A DNA stretch of 64,000 nt from CAVPDA01 sp963702495 (GCA_963702495.1 CAVPDA010000005.1:73300-137299), one strand, 5' to 3'. Positions 33,183 to 42,572 are shown, numbered from the stretch's first letter. Numbers and translations are program-made. Notes: generated from the letters alone by a model not told the origin.

Positions 33183-33671
33183 CACGAGAGCCGGTCGCTG
33201 CCGTTCGCGGTCATGCTGGTGCTGCCGCTCGGCGTGCTCGGCGCACTGCTCGACGCCAGCGGACGCGGCCTGTCGAACGATGTGTATCTCCAGGTCGGCC
33301 TGCTGGCGACGATCGGCCTGTCGGCGAAGAACGCGATCCTGATCGTCGAGTTCGCCATGGCGCAGATGGAACAGGAGGGAAAGGAACTGATCGCGGCGAC
33401 GCTGGAGGCGGTGCGCATGCGGCTGCGGCCTATCCTGATGGCCCCGCTCGCCTTCGGACTCGGCGTGCTGCCGCTGGCTATCGCCACCGGCGCCGGCTCG
33501 GGCAGCCAGAATGCCATCGGCAGCGGCGTGCTCGGCGGCACCATAGCCGGCACCGTGCTCGGCCTCTTCTTCATTCCCCTGTTCTACGTGGTGATCAAGC
33601 GCATCTTCCGGGCGAAGCCGCAGCCGGATGCCTCGCCTGCCCCGGAACCGGCGGTACAGGGAGGCCCCTGA
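33183..33671 (+). pseudogene. C-terminal fragment of an RND efflux pump (AcrB/MexB type)
   Basis: About 160 residues match the end of AcrB-like transporters: LPFAVMLVLPLGVLGALL, the segment NDVYLQVGLLATIGLSAKNA, the segment RMRLRPILMAPLAFGLGVLPL and the final helix GTVLGLFFIPLFYVV. A complete pump has about 1,040 residues, so at least 85 percent is missing at the 5' side. The similarity begins abruptly near 33183, a deletion boundary. No adaptor or outer-membrane gene is nearby. Confidence 0.85.
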
Positions 33672-33979
33672 CAGGAGCGCAGGTCTTCGCCGGGGAACGG
33701 GGAGCCGCCTACCTCGGCACGCAGGGAGACCCTTAGGACGCCCGGCGCAACATCGCGCCGGCGAGTGTCGGCGCTGCGCTGACCATGCCCGCGGCCGCGG
33801 TGATCAGCGCGCGATTGAATCCTGCGGCGTGCTGCAGGAGATCGAACGCCTGGGGGTGCAGCGCCAGGAAAAATTGCGGCGCCTGCTCGACCGGCGTGAT
33901 TCCGCGCCCTCGGCGCAGCCGCCATCACCCCGGTCATGCGGTCGGCCAAACCTCCCGCCGCCCGCCGCAAACGCCCGCA
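33672..33979. other. Non-coding gap after the RND fragment
   Basis: No complete gene is present. On the minus strand a short frame ending at 33733 reads like the end of a phasin- or amphipathic-type protein (FFLALHPQAFDLLQHAAGF) but has no start codon; it may be a remnant. Confidence 0.3.
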
Positions 33980-34513
33980 TCAATCCTTGGGAATGCCCGC
34001 AGCGAACCAGCGCCTGTCAGGGGGGGCGATGGTACGGATCAGCAGCACGGCATTGGTGCAAACGCCGGGCGGGAGGGGACTCAGAACGTCGTCGATGCGG
34101 AAGTCACCGTTCGGTTCGAGCGGAACACCAGCCAGATTGGAGCTGTGTTCGACGTCGGGCAGGTTGCCGCAAAACAGCGTCGCGAACACGCTGGCACCAC
34201 CGTTGCGCCCGATGTTGTTGCCGCCGCCGAGCAGCAGCCCTTCTCCCTTGGCCCGTATCCTTCCGTTCTCCTTCACGTCGACCCTCAGACGCGAGATTAC
34301 CCAGGGCTGACCGCCGGGCGAAACACCGCGCACCACGTTGCGAGTGGCGTCGCCGGTGGCCGCGGCGCCGACCACGCTGGACACGGGACTCACGCCGATG
34401 CCGCCTTCGAAGCGCACCAGACTATCGTCCGCCAGCGCGGCCCCGCTCGACAGCAGCACCGCGATGCCGAGCACCGCACGCCCGGCTTCTCCGATCTTGC
34501 CCGTATGATTCAT
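33980..34513 (-). CDS. Exported protein of unknown function
   Basis: This 177-residue protein has a signal peptide (about residues 1-29, ending AALADD). The mature part is rich in Gly and beta-prone segments, with two cysteines (FCGNLPDV and PGVCTNAV) that could form a disulfide. The pattern GVSPGGQPWVISRLRVDVKE is typical of a family of small secreted hypothetical proteins in betaproteobacteria. The start ATG 34513 has AGGCAAGGAG upstream. Function unknown. Confidence 0.7.
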   Translation of the reverse strand: MNHTGKIGEAGRAVLGIAVLLSSGAALADDSLVRFEGGIGVSPVSSVVGAAATGDATRNVVRGVSPGGQPWVISRLRVDVKENGRIRAKGEGLLLGGGNNIGRNGGASVFATLFCGNLPDVEHSSNLAGVPLEPNGDFRIDDVLSPLPPGVCTNAVLLIRTIAPPDRRWFAAGIPKD

Positions 34514-34754
34514 GATTTGGACTCCTTGCCTCTGTTGGGACGGGAAGCGCCGATGGCGCTTACGGCATAGCCGCTCCTTCGCTGGAAGCAGGCATGAACA
34601 GTAAACAGAATGCGCCCGACGCTTATTCCGCCGCCGCTGCGCCGAAAGGCGCCGCGGTTGACGAGTCGTCCTCTCACCACCATGGGTTTTGGCGCGGTGC
34701 GCCGACCCAGAGGAATTCTTCGATCGAGCCTATCGCGCCCATGAGTCGGACCGG

Positions 34755-35600
34755 ATGCCGCCCATGAACCTGGCCACGGAAATGCTGGATACGCTCGGTC
34801 GCGCGCTGGCCGGCCGCGTGCTGCCGCGCGTACGCGCGCTGCATCTGCCGCCGGCCCCGTGGAACGGCAGCAAGAGTGGGGAATTCGGGGCGCTCGAACT
34901 CGAAGACGGATCGCTGGGGCTGAGCTATGTATTGCTCGACGGTGTACTGTCGAGGCTCGCCTCCGGCGACCATGGCACGGAGCTGATCGGTGCCGATCCC
35001 CTGGACGTCGCGCGCTGGTGGGCGCAAGCTCAGAGGGCACGGCGCACGATCGGCTTCGCGGCGGTCAACGCCCTCACGCGACATCTGTTCGACCGGCTGG
35101 GCTTCGCTCCGCCGCACGCCGGGGACTCGATCGGCGGACTGGCGCCCCGCGCCGGCGAGCACATCGGCATGGTCGGTTTCTTTCCGCCGCTGGTGAAGCA
35201 GGTGACGGCATGCGGCGCACGCCTGACCATACTCGAGCTCAAGCCAGAGCTGGCCGGCGAACACCCCGGCTTTCGTGTCACCCTCGATCCGCGCGAGCTC
35301 GGCACCTGCGACAAGGTGCTCTCGACCAGCACGGTGCTGCTCAACGACACGCTGGACGACGTGCTCGCGCACTGCGCCCGCGCCCGCACCTTCGCCATGA
35401 TCGGCCCCGGCGCCGGCTGCCTGCCCGACCCCTTGTTCGAGCGTGGCGTCACGCTGATGGGCGGAGCCTGGATCGAGGACGCCGAGGGGTTCAAGCGGGC
35501 CCTGGCGGGGGGCGAGCCGTGGGGTCGGTGCGCAAGGAAGTTCGCGCTGGACCGCGGCTCCTACCCGGGAATCGGTGCGCTGCTTGCACGTACGACCTGA
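34755..35600 (+). CDS. DUF364 Rossmann-like protein (putative heavy-metal-chelation family)
   Basis: The protein has about 281 residues with ATG 34755 as the likely start; ATG 34764 and TTG 34689 are alternatives. The N-terminal half resembles the DUF4213 domain and the C-terminal half the DUF364 Rossmann-like domain, with GMVGFFPPLVKQV, STSTVLLNDTLDDVL and IGPGAGCLPDPLFERGV. Members occur near metal or molybdenum cofactor genes and may bind metal or its chelator. It is convergent with the molybdenum-hydroxylase cluster, which is consistent but not proof. Confidence 0.7.
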   Translation: MPPMNLATEMLDTLGRALAGRVLPRVRALHLPPAPWNGSKSGEFGALELEDGSLGLSYVLLDGVLSRLASGDHGTELIGADPLDVARWWAQAQRARRTIGFAAVNALTRHLFDRLGFAPPHAGDSIGGLAPRAGEHIGMVGFFPPLVKQVTACGARLTILELKPELAGEHPGFRVTLDPRELGTCDKVLSTSTVLLNDTLDDVLAHCARARTFAMIGPGAGCLPDPLFERGVTLMGGAWIEDAEGFKRALAGGEPWGRCARKFALDRGSYPGIGALLARTT

Positions 35601-35607
35601 CGCTGCA

Positions 35608-36345
35608 TCAACCCCCGAGTCCCAGCGCCTGGCGCAGTTCCCGCGCGGTGAGCGCCCGGCCGAACACCGGCGAGCCGACGTCGAAGTCCTTGGCGCGGGC
35701 CAGCGGCCCGACCACCACCGGCTCGAAACCGGCATCCTGAACCAGCCGTACCGCTACCTGCAGCGCCTCCTGATCGTCCGCCGCCAGTGGAATGGCGATC
35801 CGCTCACCGGTGCGATGCGCGTCGCTGCGCAGGTTGGTATGGGGGATGCAGTTGAAGGCCCGCACCAGGCGCACGCCGGGCAGGTACTCCGCGGAGGCGG
35901 TCCCGGTGCCCTTGGCGCGCGCCGGTTCCGCCATTTCGCCGTCGCGATGGGGAAACGGATTGCCCGTTTCCAGCACCACCTTGCCTTTCATCTGTGCGGC
36001 ATAGTCGCGGCCCACCTGGGGCAGCGCGCCGTAGGGCACGGAGACGAGGATGACTTCGCCGAAGGCGGCCGCCTCCTGCGGTGTGCCCGCCCGCACCTTC
36101 GACCCGAGACGTTCGGCCAACGGACGCAACTGATCCGGGTGGCGCGAGGAGATCAGCAGCTCGTGGCCGGCTCTGGCCCACAGTTCGGCCAGCCCGCCGC
36201 CGATCTTGCCGGTGCCGATGATGCCGATCTTCAGCTTGCGGGACTGGGCGCGGACGGAGCGCGGCAGACCGCCCAGAATCGCAGCGCAGGTACCGGCGAG
36301 GAGCACGGCGCGGCGGCCGCTATCGAAATTTCGGTCGTCGTGCAT
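35608..36345 (-). CDS. NADPH-dependent F420-reductase-like protein with an export signal
   Basis: This 245-residue protein starts at ATG 36345 behind AGGGGAAG. The Rossmann motif IGIIGTGKIGGGLAELWARAG is followed by SSR at the end of beta-2 (NADP phosphate site), and the domain order fits the F420 reductase/NpdG-like group. Unusually, residues 1-37 form an export signal (GRRAVLLAGTCAAILGG...RAQ). It lies 99 bases after iorB on the same strand and may be part of that operon. Use of coenzyme F420 itself is doubtful in this setting. Confidence 0.75.
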   Translation of the reverse strand: MHDDRNFDSGRRAVLLAGTCAAILGGLPRSVRAQSRKLKIGIIGTGKIGGGLAELWARAGHELLISSRHPDQLRPLAERLGSKVRAGTPQEAAAFGEVILVSVPYGALPQVGRDYAAQMKGKVVLETGNPFPHRDGEMAEPARAKGTGTASAEYLPGVRLVRAFNCIPHTNLRSDAHRTGERIAIPLAADDQEALQVAVRLVQDAGFEPVVVGPLARAKDFDVGSPVFGRALTARELRQALGLGG

Positions 36346-36444
36346 CGAACTTCCCCTCCACTGTTCGGTTGAACGCGGCCAGTGGTCGCCCGGAATGGCG
36401 TCGGCCAAAACCGGACGCGCGACATGGCATGCCACGAACCCGAC

Positions 36445-38598
36445 CTACGCCTTGCGCAGATCGTGATGTTTGAGCGGCAGCGAGCGGACGCGCCTGCCGG
36501 TGGCAGCAAAGATCGCGTTGCACACGGCGGGGGCCAACGGCAGGATCGCCGGTTCGCCGTGCCCTCCCCAGAACCCGCCCGTGGGAACCAGCACAGTCTC
36601 GACCTTCGGCATCTCGTCGATCTTGGGCAGCCGGAAATCGTGGAAGTTCGATTCCACGATGCGCCCGTTCTCCACGTTGTTCTCCTGATAAAGAATGCTG
36701 CCGAGGCCGAAGACCACGTTGCTCTCGGCCTGTGCGCGGCAGTTGTCCGGGTTCACGACATGGCCCGAGTCGATGGCGACGACGATGCGGTGCACCTTGA
36801 TCTCGTCCTTCGCGCTCACCGAAACTTCCGCCACCATGGCCGTGTAACTGCCGAAGCCGTCGGCGAGCGCGACACCGCGGTGCATGCCCCGGGGCAGCGG
36901 TCCTCCCCACCCCGCGGCCTTGGCCGCCGCTTCGAGCACGAGTCGGTTCTTGTCGCCCTCCTTCAGCATCGCCAGCCGGTACGCGACCGGATCCTTGCCC
37001 GCAGCTACTGCCAACTCGTCGATGAAGCACTCGCGGTAAAAGAAATTCTGCTGGCCCGGCGCGCGCCAGAAGCCGACCGGGACATGACCGTTGCGCATGG
37101 CATAATCGACCTGCTGGTTCGGCACCGCATAGGGCATGTCGCTGAACGATCGCACCGCGGTGAAATCGATGCCGTCCTTGTTCAGCGCATCCGGCATCAA
37201 GACCTTGAGGATCGACGGGCAGGCCACCCGCGTGTGCAGGGCCGCGACATTGCCCTTGGCGTCGAGACCGGCCTTCATCTGCACCATGCTCGCGGGGCGG
37301 TAGAAACCGTGCCGCATGTCCTCCTCGCGCGACCACATCAACTTCACCGGAACGCCGGGCATGGCCTTGGCGATGGCAACCCCCTGCCGCACGAAATCCT
37401 GGGGACCGCCGCGGCGGCCGAAACCGCCGCCCAGCATCATCTTGTGCACCTCGACCTTCTCCAGCGGCAATCCCGCCTCCTCCGCCGCGGCAGCCATGGA
37501 CGCCTCTGCGTTCTGCGTGGACGTCCACACCTCCAGGAACCCCTCGGGCTTGAGCCACGCCGTACACGTCTGCGGTTCCATCGTCGCGTGGTTGAGGTAG
37601 GGCGTCCGGTACTCGGCCTCGATCACTTTCGTCGCGGCCGCGAAAGCCGCCCTCGTGTCCCCCAGCCTGCGCGCCTGGGGCAATTTCGGGTCGGCGAGGC
37701 CTGCGCGCAGCATCGCCGCGATGGTCTCGTTGCCGGCATTGCCGTTGGCGCCCTCGTCCCATTCGATTCTCAGCTTGCCCAAGGCTTCGTTCGCCCGCCA
37801 CCAACTGTCGGCGACGACGGCGACGAAATTCTCCGCGCGCACCACCTTCTTCACTCCGCGCATCTTCTCCGCAGCGCTGGCATCGAGGCTCTTCACCTTG
37901 CCGCCGAATACCGGACACTGGGCAATGGAGGCATGCAGCATTCCCGGCAGAGAGACATCGACGCCGAAGACAGGCCTGCCCAGCACCTTGTCCGGGATGT
38001 CGAGGCGCTGCATGGACTTGCCGGCAATCTTCCAGTCCCTCGGCTCCCGCAGCTTCACTTCCCGCGGCGGCGCAAGCCGGGCCGCTTCGCCCGCCACCTG
38101 GCCGTAGCGAAGCGTCCGGCCCGTCGGATCATGGGTTATCGCGCCGTTCGCGGCCGAACACTCGGCCGCAGGCACCTGCCATCGCGCCGCTGCCGCCTGC
38201 ACCAGCATCGTGCGCGCGCTGGCGCCGGCCTTGCGCACATAGTCCTGCGAGGAGCGCACACCCATGCTGCCGCCGGTGGACATCGAACCCCAGATGCGGT
38301 TTCTCCGGATATGTTCGTTGGGCGAGGCGAACTCGGCGCTCACCTTCGCCCAGTCGCAGTCGAGTTCTTCGGCGACGAGTTGCGCAAGCGCGGTATAGGT
38401 GCCCTGTCCCATCTCGGAGCGGGCGATGCGCACGACGACCCGATCATCGGGGTGGATCACGATCCAGGCATTCACTTCGGTGGCGGACGCTGCGTTGGCC
38501 GCCGCAGACGCAACCGGGAAGCTGAACTCGAGAGCGAACCCTCCGCCCAGCGCAGCGGAAACCTTGAGGAAGTCACGGCGCGAAACGGCGATCGTCAT
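36445..38598 (-). CDS. iorB: Isoquinoline-1-oxidoreductase-type molybdenum hydroxylase, large subunit
   Basis: This 717-residue protein starts at ATG 38598. It has a Tat signal (SRRDFLKVSAALGGGF), as in exported members of the xanthine dehydrogenase family. Molybdenum-cofactor-binding motifs include GGGFGRRGG and GFWRAPGQQNF, and the active-site Glu is in GGHGEPAILP near the C-terminus. Such enzymes hydroxylate N-heterocycles or oxidise aldehydes using water and a 2Fe-2S partner. It is 10 bases after iorA. The substrate is unknown; the gene symbol reflects family only. Confidence 0.85.
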   Translation of the reverse strand: MTIAVSRRDFLKVSAALGGGFALEFSFPVASAAANAASATEVNAWIVIHPDDRVVVRIARSEMGQGTYTALAQLVAEELDCDWAKVSAEFASPNEHIRRNRIWGSMSTGGSMGVRSSQDYVRKAGASARTMLVQAAAARWQVPAAECSAANGAITHDPTGRTLRYGQVAGEAARLAPPREVKLREPRDWKIAGKSMQRLDIPDKVLGRPVFGVDVSLPGMLHASIAQCPVFGGKVKSLDASAAEKMRGVKKVVRAENFVAVVADSWWRANEALGKLRIEWDEGANGNAGNETIAAMLRAGLADPKLPQARRLGDTRAAFAAATKVIEAEYRTPYLNHATMEPQTCTAWLKPEGFLEVWTSTQNAEASMAAAAEEAGLPLEKVEVHKMMLGGGFGRRGGPQDFVRQGVAIAKAMPGVPVKLMWSREEDMRHGFYRPASMVQMKAGLDAKGNVAALHTRVACPSILKVLMPDALNKDGIDFTAVRSFSDMPYAVPNQQVDYAMRNGHVPVGFWRAPGQQNFFYRECFIDELAVAAGKDPVAYRLAMLKEGDKNRLVLEAAAKAAGWGGPLPRGMHRGVALADGFGSYTAMVAEVSVSAKDEIKVHRIVVAIDSGHVVNPDNCRAQAESNVVFGLGSILYQENNVENGRIVESNFHDFRLPKIDEMPKVETVLVPTGGFWGGHGEPAILPLAPAVCNAIFAATGRRVRSLPLKHHDLRKA

Positions 38599-38608
38599 GG
38601 CGGTTCTC

Positions 38609-39085
38609 CTAACCCTTGTTCGCGGCGGCAGGCTTGGCGGGAGTTGCGGCCAACGCGTGGATGGCCTCCCGCACCCGCGCATAGGTGCCGCAACGGCACA
38701 GGTTGGTCATCGTCGCGTCGATGTCCGCGTCCGTGGGATTCAGATGCTGCGCCAGCAAGGCGGCGGCGGACATGATCATGCCCGTCTGGCAGTAGCCGCA
38801 CTGGGGCACCTGGTGCTCGATCCACGCCTTCTGGATGCGATGGAGGCCGTCCTTCAACAGCCCCTCGATGGTGACGATCTTCTTGCCGACCGCATCCGAC
38901 GCCGCCAGCATGCAGGAGCGCACCGCCACGCCATCGACATGCACGGTGCATGCACCGCAGATGGAAATCCCGCAGCCGTACTTGGTTCCGGGGAGGTTCA
39001 GATGGTCGCGCAAGACCCATAGCAGCGGCATCTCGGGCTCGACGTCGACGTCATGGACACGGTCGTTCACGGTGAGCTTCAGCAT
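38609..39085 (-). CDS. iorA: 2Fe-2S subunit of the molybdenum hydroxylase
   Basis: This 158-residue protein carries two 2Fe-2S motif sets: CGISICGACTV with the later C in RSCML, and CGYCQTGM with CRCGTY. This is the usual small subunit that passes electrons from the molybdenum site to a cytochrome or other acceptor. The start is ATG 39085. No cytochrome-type third subunit is seen next to it. Confidence 0.9.
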   Translation of the reverse strand: MLKLTVNDRVHDVDVEPEMPLLWVLRDHLNLPGTKYGCGISICGACTVHVDGVAVRSCMLAASDAVGKKIVTIEGLLKDGLHRIQKAWIEHQVPQCGYCQTGMIMSAAALLAQHLNPTDADIDATMTNLCRCGTYARVREAIHALAATPAKPAAANKG

Positions 39086-39156
39086 TGTGCCCTCCTGTGC
39101 ATCTGGATTGGGAATTCCACTATACGAAAATCACTTAGCGACCGCGACAATCGGGC

Positions 39157-40068
39157 TCACGCCCCCGGCCTCCCGAACACTTCCCGCCGCGTAGCCTTGA
39201 CCACCGCGACGATCGCTGGATTCGTCAGCCGGCGTTCGGTGGTAATGGCGAATATCTGCTCGGCCACCGAGTCGATGCGCCCGAGTGCCTGCACGGCGTA
39301 CTGCTGGCACACGTAATCGGCGATCGCCGTGGGCGCCGCGAACAGGCCGGCACCGGCCTGGCCGAAGGACATGAGCAAGGCGCTGTCGTCGAACTCGCCC
39401 ACCGTTCGCGGATACAGATTCTGTGCTTCGAGCCATTGGACCAGCCGGGGGCGCACGGCGACGTCTTCTCCCGGCAGAAGGAACGGCGCCTTGTCCAGCA
39501 TCGCAGGAAACGCCCCCGGCAGCGATCCCGCCAGGCGCGCGGTGCCGAATACGGTCAGGTCGCTTTCGCCGAGAAGGTGGTTGTAGCCGCGCACGTTCAG
39601 GTTGATGGGCATGGGCCGGTCCGCGATCACCATGTCCAGCCGATGCACCGCCATATCCGCCAGCAGCGCCGCCAGCTGCCCCTCCCGGCAGATGAGCCGG
39701 ATCGACTCCCCCATGCGCAGCGCAGGCTCGACCACACGATAGGCCACGGACTTCGGCACCGAATCGGCGATGCCGATACGAAACGGCCGGCTCTTGGCCG
39801 CGGTCTTGTCGAGGGCGACGTCGAGCAGCTCATTACCGAGCGCGAAGATTTCGTCGGCATAGCTGAAGATGCGCCGCCCCGTCTCGGTCACCTCCAGACC
39901 GCGCCCCGCTTTTCGGAACAGCTCGACACCGAGATCTTCCTCCAGCTCGCGCAGCTGGCCGCTGATGGACTGCGGGGTCAGGTGCAGACGCTTGCTGGCC
40001 GCGGCGATGCTGCCGGACTTGGCAACCATCCAGAAATAGCGCAGGTGCTTGAAGTTGAGATTGGCCAT
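39157..40068 (-). CDS. nhaR: LysR-family regulator, NhaR type
   Basis: This 303-residue protein has an N-terminal winged helix-turn-helix (NFKHLRYFWMVAKSGSIAAA, then LHLTPQSISGQLRELEE) and a LysR substrate-binding domain. The beginning NLNFKHLRYFW and the C-terminal TERRLTNPAIVAV agree with NhaR-like activators of sodium/proton stress genes. No nhaA is present in the window. It precedes iorAB on the same strand. Confidence 0.85.
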   Translation of the reverse strand: MANLNFKHLRYFWMVAKSGSIAAASKRLHLTPQSISGQLRELEEDLGVELFRKAGRGLEVTETGRRIFSYADEIFALGNELLDVALDKTAAKSRPFRIGIADSVPKSVAYRVVEPALRMGESIRLICREGQLAALLADMAVHRLDMVIADRPMPINLNVRGYNHLLGESDLTVFGTARLAGSLPGAFPAMLDKAPFLLPGEDVAVRPRLVQWLEAQNLYPRTVGEFDDSALLMSFGQAGAGLFAAPTAIADYVCQQYAVQALGRIDSVAEQIFAITTERRLTNPAIVAVVKATRREVFGRPGA

Positions 40069-40181
40069 GGATCGCCAACAGATCGATTTATTCGAATAAT
40101 AATCTAATAATATTCGCCTTGTTGGATGTTTATCCTGGCCCTACACTATCCGCCATGTTCAACCCGTCCGAGGTGGTTTTC

Positions 40182-40268
40182 ATGCAGATCGAGATCCAGG
40201 CTCGCGCCTTCGATCTCAAGGACGGGTTGCGCAGCCATGCCCCTGAACTTGACCAGTCTTCAGTTTAG
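40182..40268 (+). pseudogene. Remnant of a ribosome hibernation promoting factor (HPF) start
   Basis: ATG 40182 follows GAGGTGG and opens a 28-codon frame, MQIEIQARAFDLKDGLRSHA, before a stop at 40268. The first 20 residues match the N-terminus of HPF/YfiA proteins, which are normally 95-190 residues; the rest is missing. A deletion seems to have joined this start to the leader of the next gene. A translated upstream peptide is a possible alternative. Confidence 0.5.
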
Positions 40269-40282
40269 ACAAGGAGGAACAC

Positions 40283-40966
40283 ATGTCTCCGCACAACGCC
40301 GCTCCCGTCGTCATTGCCCGTCCGGCAAGGGGCGACTCGGTCCTTGCCACCAACAAGGTGATCCGCAACACCTATCTGCTGCTGTCGATGACTTTGTTGT
40401 TTTCGGCGCTCACCGCCGGCGCTTCGGTCGCGCTCAAATTGCCCCATCCGGGTCTGGTCCTGACCCTGATCGGCTATTTCGGCCTGCTGTTCCTGACCAC
40501 GAAGCTCAGGGACAGCGGCTGGGGCCTGGTATCGGTGTTCGCGCTCACCGGCTTCATGGGCTACACCCTCGGCCCGATCATCGGCCATTATCTGGGCCTG
40601 CCCAACGGCGGCCAGACGGTGATGACGGCGATGGGCGGCACGGCGGCGATCTTCCTCGGCCTGTCCGCCTACGCCGTGAGCACGCGCAAGGACTTCAGCT
40701 TCATGGGCGGCTTTCTCGCGGTGGGCATCTTGGTGGCCTTCCTCGCCGGCCTCGGGGCGATCTTCTTTTCGCTGCCGGCACTGTCGCTCACCGTTTCGGC
40801 CGCCTTCGTGCTGCTGATGTCGGGCCTCATCCTGTACGAGACCTCGAACATCATCCACGGCGGCGAGACCAACTACGTGATGGCCACGGTGACACTGTTC
40901 GTCGCCATCTTCAACCTCTTCACCAGCCTGCTGCAGCTGCTCGGATTCATGAACAGCAGCGACTGA
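40283..40966 (+). CDS. Bax inhibitor-1/YccA family membrane protein
   Basis: This 227-residue protein has seven hydrophobic segments from about residue 30 to the end and the family pattern with FALTGFMGYTLGPI and ETSNIIHGGETNYVMATV. Members interact with or modulate membrane proteases such as FtsH. The start ATG 40283 is preceded by AAGGAGG. It lies 29 bases upstream of htpX, a membrane protease gene, so the two likely form a membrane quality-control operon. Confidence 0.9.
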   Translation: MSPHNAAPVVIARPARGDSVLATNKVIRNTYLLLSMTLLFSALTAGASVALKLPHPGLVLTLIGYFGLLFLTTKLRDSGWGLVSVFALTGFMGYTLGPIIGHYLGLPNGGQTVMTAMGGTAAIFLGLSAYAVSTRKDFSFMGGFLAVGILVAFLAGLGAIFFSLPALSLTVSAAFVLLMSGLILYETSNIIHGGETNYVMATVTLFVAIFNLFTSLLQLLGFMNSSD

Positions 40967-40995
40967 GCCGGGGCCCCAGCGAAGGAGAGAATGCT

Positions 40996-41880
40996 GTGAA
41001 ACGGATCATGCTTCTGATCGGTACCAACCTGGCGATCATGCTGGTGCTGGGCATCGTCAGCACCCTGACCGGAGCCCACCGCTTCTTCACCGGGAGCGGC
41101 CTGGATCTCACCAAGCTGTTGTTCTTCGCCGGCCTGATGGGTTTCGGCGGCGCCTTCATCTCGCTGTGGATGTCGAAGACGATAGCCAAATGGTCCACCG
41201 GCGCCCAGGTGATCGAAACGCCGCAGAACTCCACCGAGTTCTGGCTGGTGGACACGGTGCGCCGGCTGTCGCAGAAGGCGGGGCTGGCGATGCCGGAAGT
41301 GGCGGTCTATCAAGGCGAGCCCAATGCCTTCGCCACCGGCGCCAGCCGCAACAGCTCGCTGGTGGCGGTGTCCACCGGCCTGCTGCAGAGCATGAGCCGC
41401 GAGGAAGCCGAGGCGGTGATCGCGCACGAGGTGGCGCACATCGCCAATGGCGACATGGTGACGCTGACGCTGATCCAGGGCGTGGTCAATACCTTCGTCA
41501 TCTTCCTCGCCCGCGTCGTCGGCTGGCTGGTGGATTCGGCGCTGCGCCGCGGCGACGCGGAGCACGAGGGGCCGGGCATCGCCTACATGGTTACGGTCGT
41601 GGTGGCCGACATCGTGTTCGGCATCCTGGCCAGCATCATCGTCATGTACTTCTCGCGCCAGCGCGAATTCCGTGCCGATGCCGGCGCCGCCCGACTGCTT
41701 GGCACGCCGCAGCCGATGATGGCGGCACTGCGCAGACTGGGCGGCATGGAAGCCGGCGAACTGCCGCAGAACGTCGCCACCGCCGGCATCAACGGCCGGC
41801 CCGGCTGGATGGCGCTGTTCTCCAGCCATCCGCCGATCGAGGAGCGCATCGCGGCCCTGGCGGCGACCGGCCACCGATGA
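40996..41880 (+). CDS. htpX: HtpX membrane zinc metalloprotease
   Basis: This 294-residue M48 protease starts at GTG 40996 behind GAAGGAGA, giving the normal HtpX beginning (KRIMLLIGTNLAIML). Zinc ligands are in HEVAHIANGD and the later Glu region REFRADAGAARL. Four hydrophobic segments place it in the inner membrane, where it degrades misfolded membrane proteins. The stop overlaps the next ATG by four bases. Confidence 0.95.
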   Translation: MKRIMLLIGTNLAIMLVLGIVSTLTGAHRFFTGSGLDLTKLLFFAGLMGFGGAFISLWMSKTIAKWSTGAQVIETPQNSTEFWLVDTVRRLSQKAGLAMPEVAVYQGEPNAFATGASRNSSLVAVSTGLLQSMSREEAEAVIAHEVAHIANGDMVTLTLIQGVVNTFVIFLARVVGWLVDSALRRGDAEHEGPGIAYMVTVVVADIVFGILASIIVMYFSRQREFRADAGAARLLGTPQPMMAALRRLGGMEAGELPQNVATAGINGRPGWMALFSSHPPIEERIAALAATGHR

Positions 41881-42089
41881 CGCGCAACGGCGTGCGCCGG
41901 CTTGTTCTGGGCCTGGCGATCGCCTGCTTCGTCGGCGCCATGGTCGTGCTGGGGACCTCCCTGTGGGCGCTGGTGAACCTGGGCGGCGGCCATGTCGCAA
42001 CCGCAAGCCTGATCGCCACCACGGTGTTCCTCGGCTGCTGTGGCGGCGTCCTCTACGTCATGAGCCTGCCGCGGCGCCCTCTGTCCTGA
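41877..42089 (+). CDS. Small two-helix membrane protein coupled to htpX
   Basis: ATG 41877 overlaps the htpX stop (ATGA). The 70-residue product has two hydrophobic segments (LVLGLAIACFVGAMVVLGTSL and ATTVFLGCCGGVLYVMSL). Translational coupling suggests it is made with HtpX. Function is unknown. Confidence 0.65.
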   Translation: MTRNGVRRLVLGLAIACFVGAMVVLGTSLWALVNLGGGHVATASLIATTVFLGCCGGVLYVMSLPRRPLS

Positions 42090-42419
42090 AAAGCGCGAGC
42101 CGTGCAGCCACCCGTCGGCTCATTGCGGCGGCCCCGGAGATCAAAGACAAGACCAACCGATCAGGCAGGAGCGGCGCCTGCGGTTGAGCCGATGTTCCGG
42201 CTGCTTGCTGCCGGCGGAAGCGGAAGTTGCCGGGCGGGATTCGCGCCGGCGGAGAAACAGTGCCTTGTCACGGCGCACACAAGGTGGAATTACGCGTGCG
42301 GCGGTATCGGTGGCGCAGCCGCGCGCGAACATCTCCTTGAGCACGCCGACGCGCCAGACGGGCCAGTCCTGCCGCCTGCTACCGGACCGGGTCGGGTCCG
42401 TCATCACCGGCTGCGCGAT
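42090..42419. other. Rearranged non-coding DNA before the kinase fragment
   Basis: No gene is seen. The sequence is probably degenerate material at the edge of the insertion region. Confidence 0.4.
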
Positions 42420-42560
42420 GGGCGGGACGACACGGAACTCGGCCCCTTCGCCGCTATTGCGCGCTTCGATCCTGCCCCTCACGCTGGTCTCGATGATCGT
42501 CTTCGACGTGTAAAGGCCGATGCCGGTCCCGCGGTCGCGGGTGGTGAAGTAGGGGTCGAA
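42420..42560 (-). pseudogene. Fragment of a sensor histidine kinase (ATPase G2 box end)
   Basis: The minus strand encodes FDPYFTTRDRGTGIGLYTSK and IEARNSGEGAEFRV, the end of a HATPase_c domain with the F and G2 boxes. Only about 47 residues survive. The similarity stops where the IS66 transposase fragment begins on the other strand, so the insertion or a later deletion cut the gene. Confidence 0.75.
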
Positions 42561-42572
42561 GCCGGCGCCCCG

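Noticed and set aside
33733..33930. Minus-strand coding remnant
   Set aside because: The frame reads like the end of a small helical protein but has no start codon and a stop shortly upstream; too short to support as a gene.
36382..38775. 797-codon open frame on the plus strand
   Set aside because: It is the antisense of iorB and has the His/Arg-rich composition of a shadow frame.
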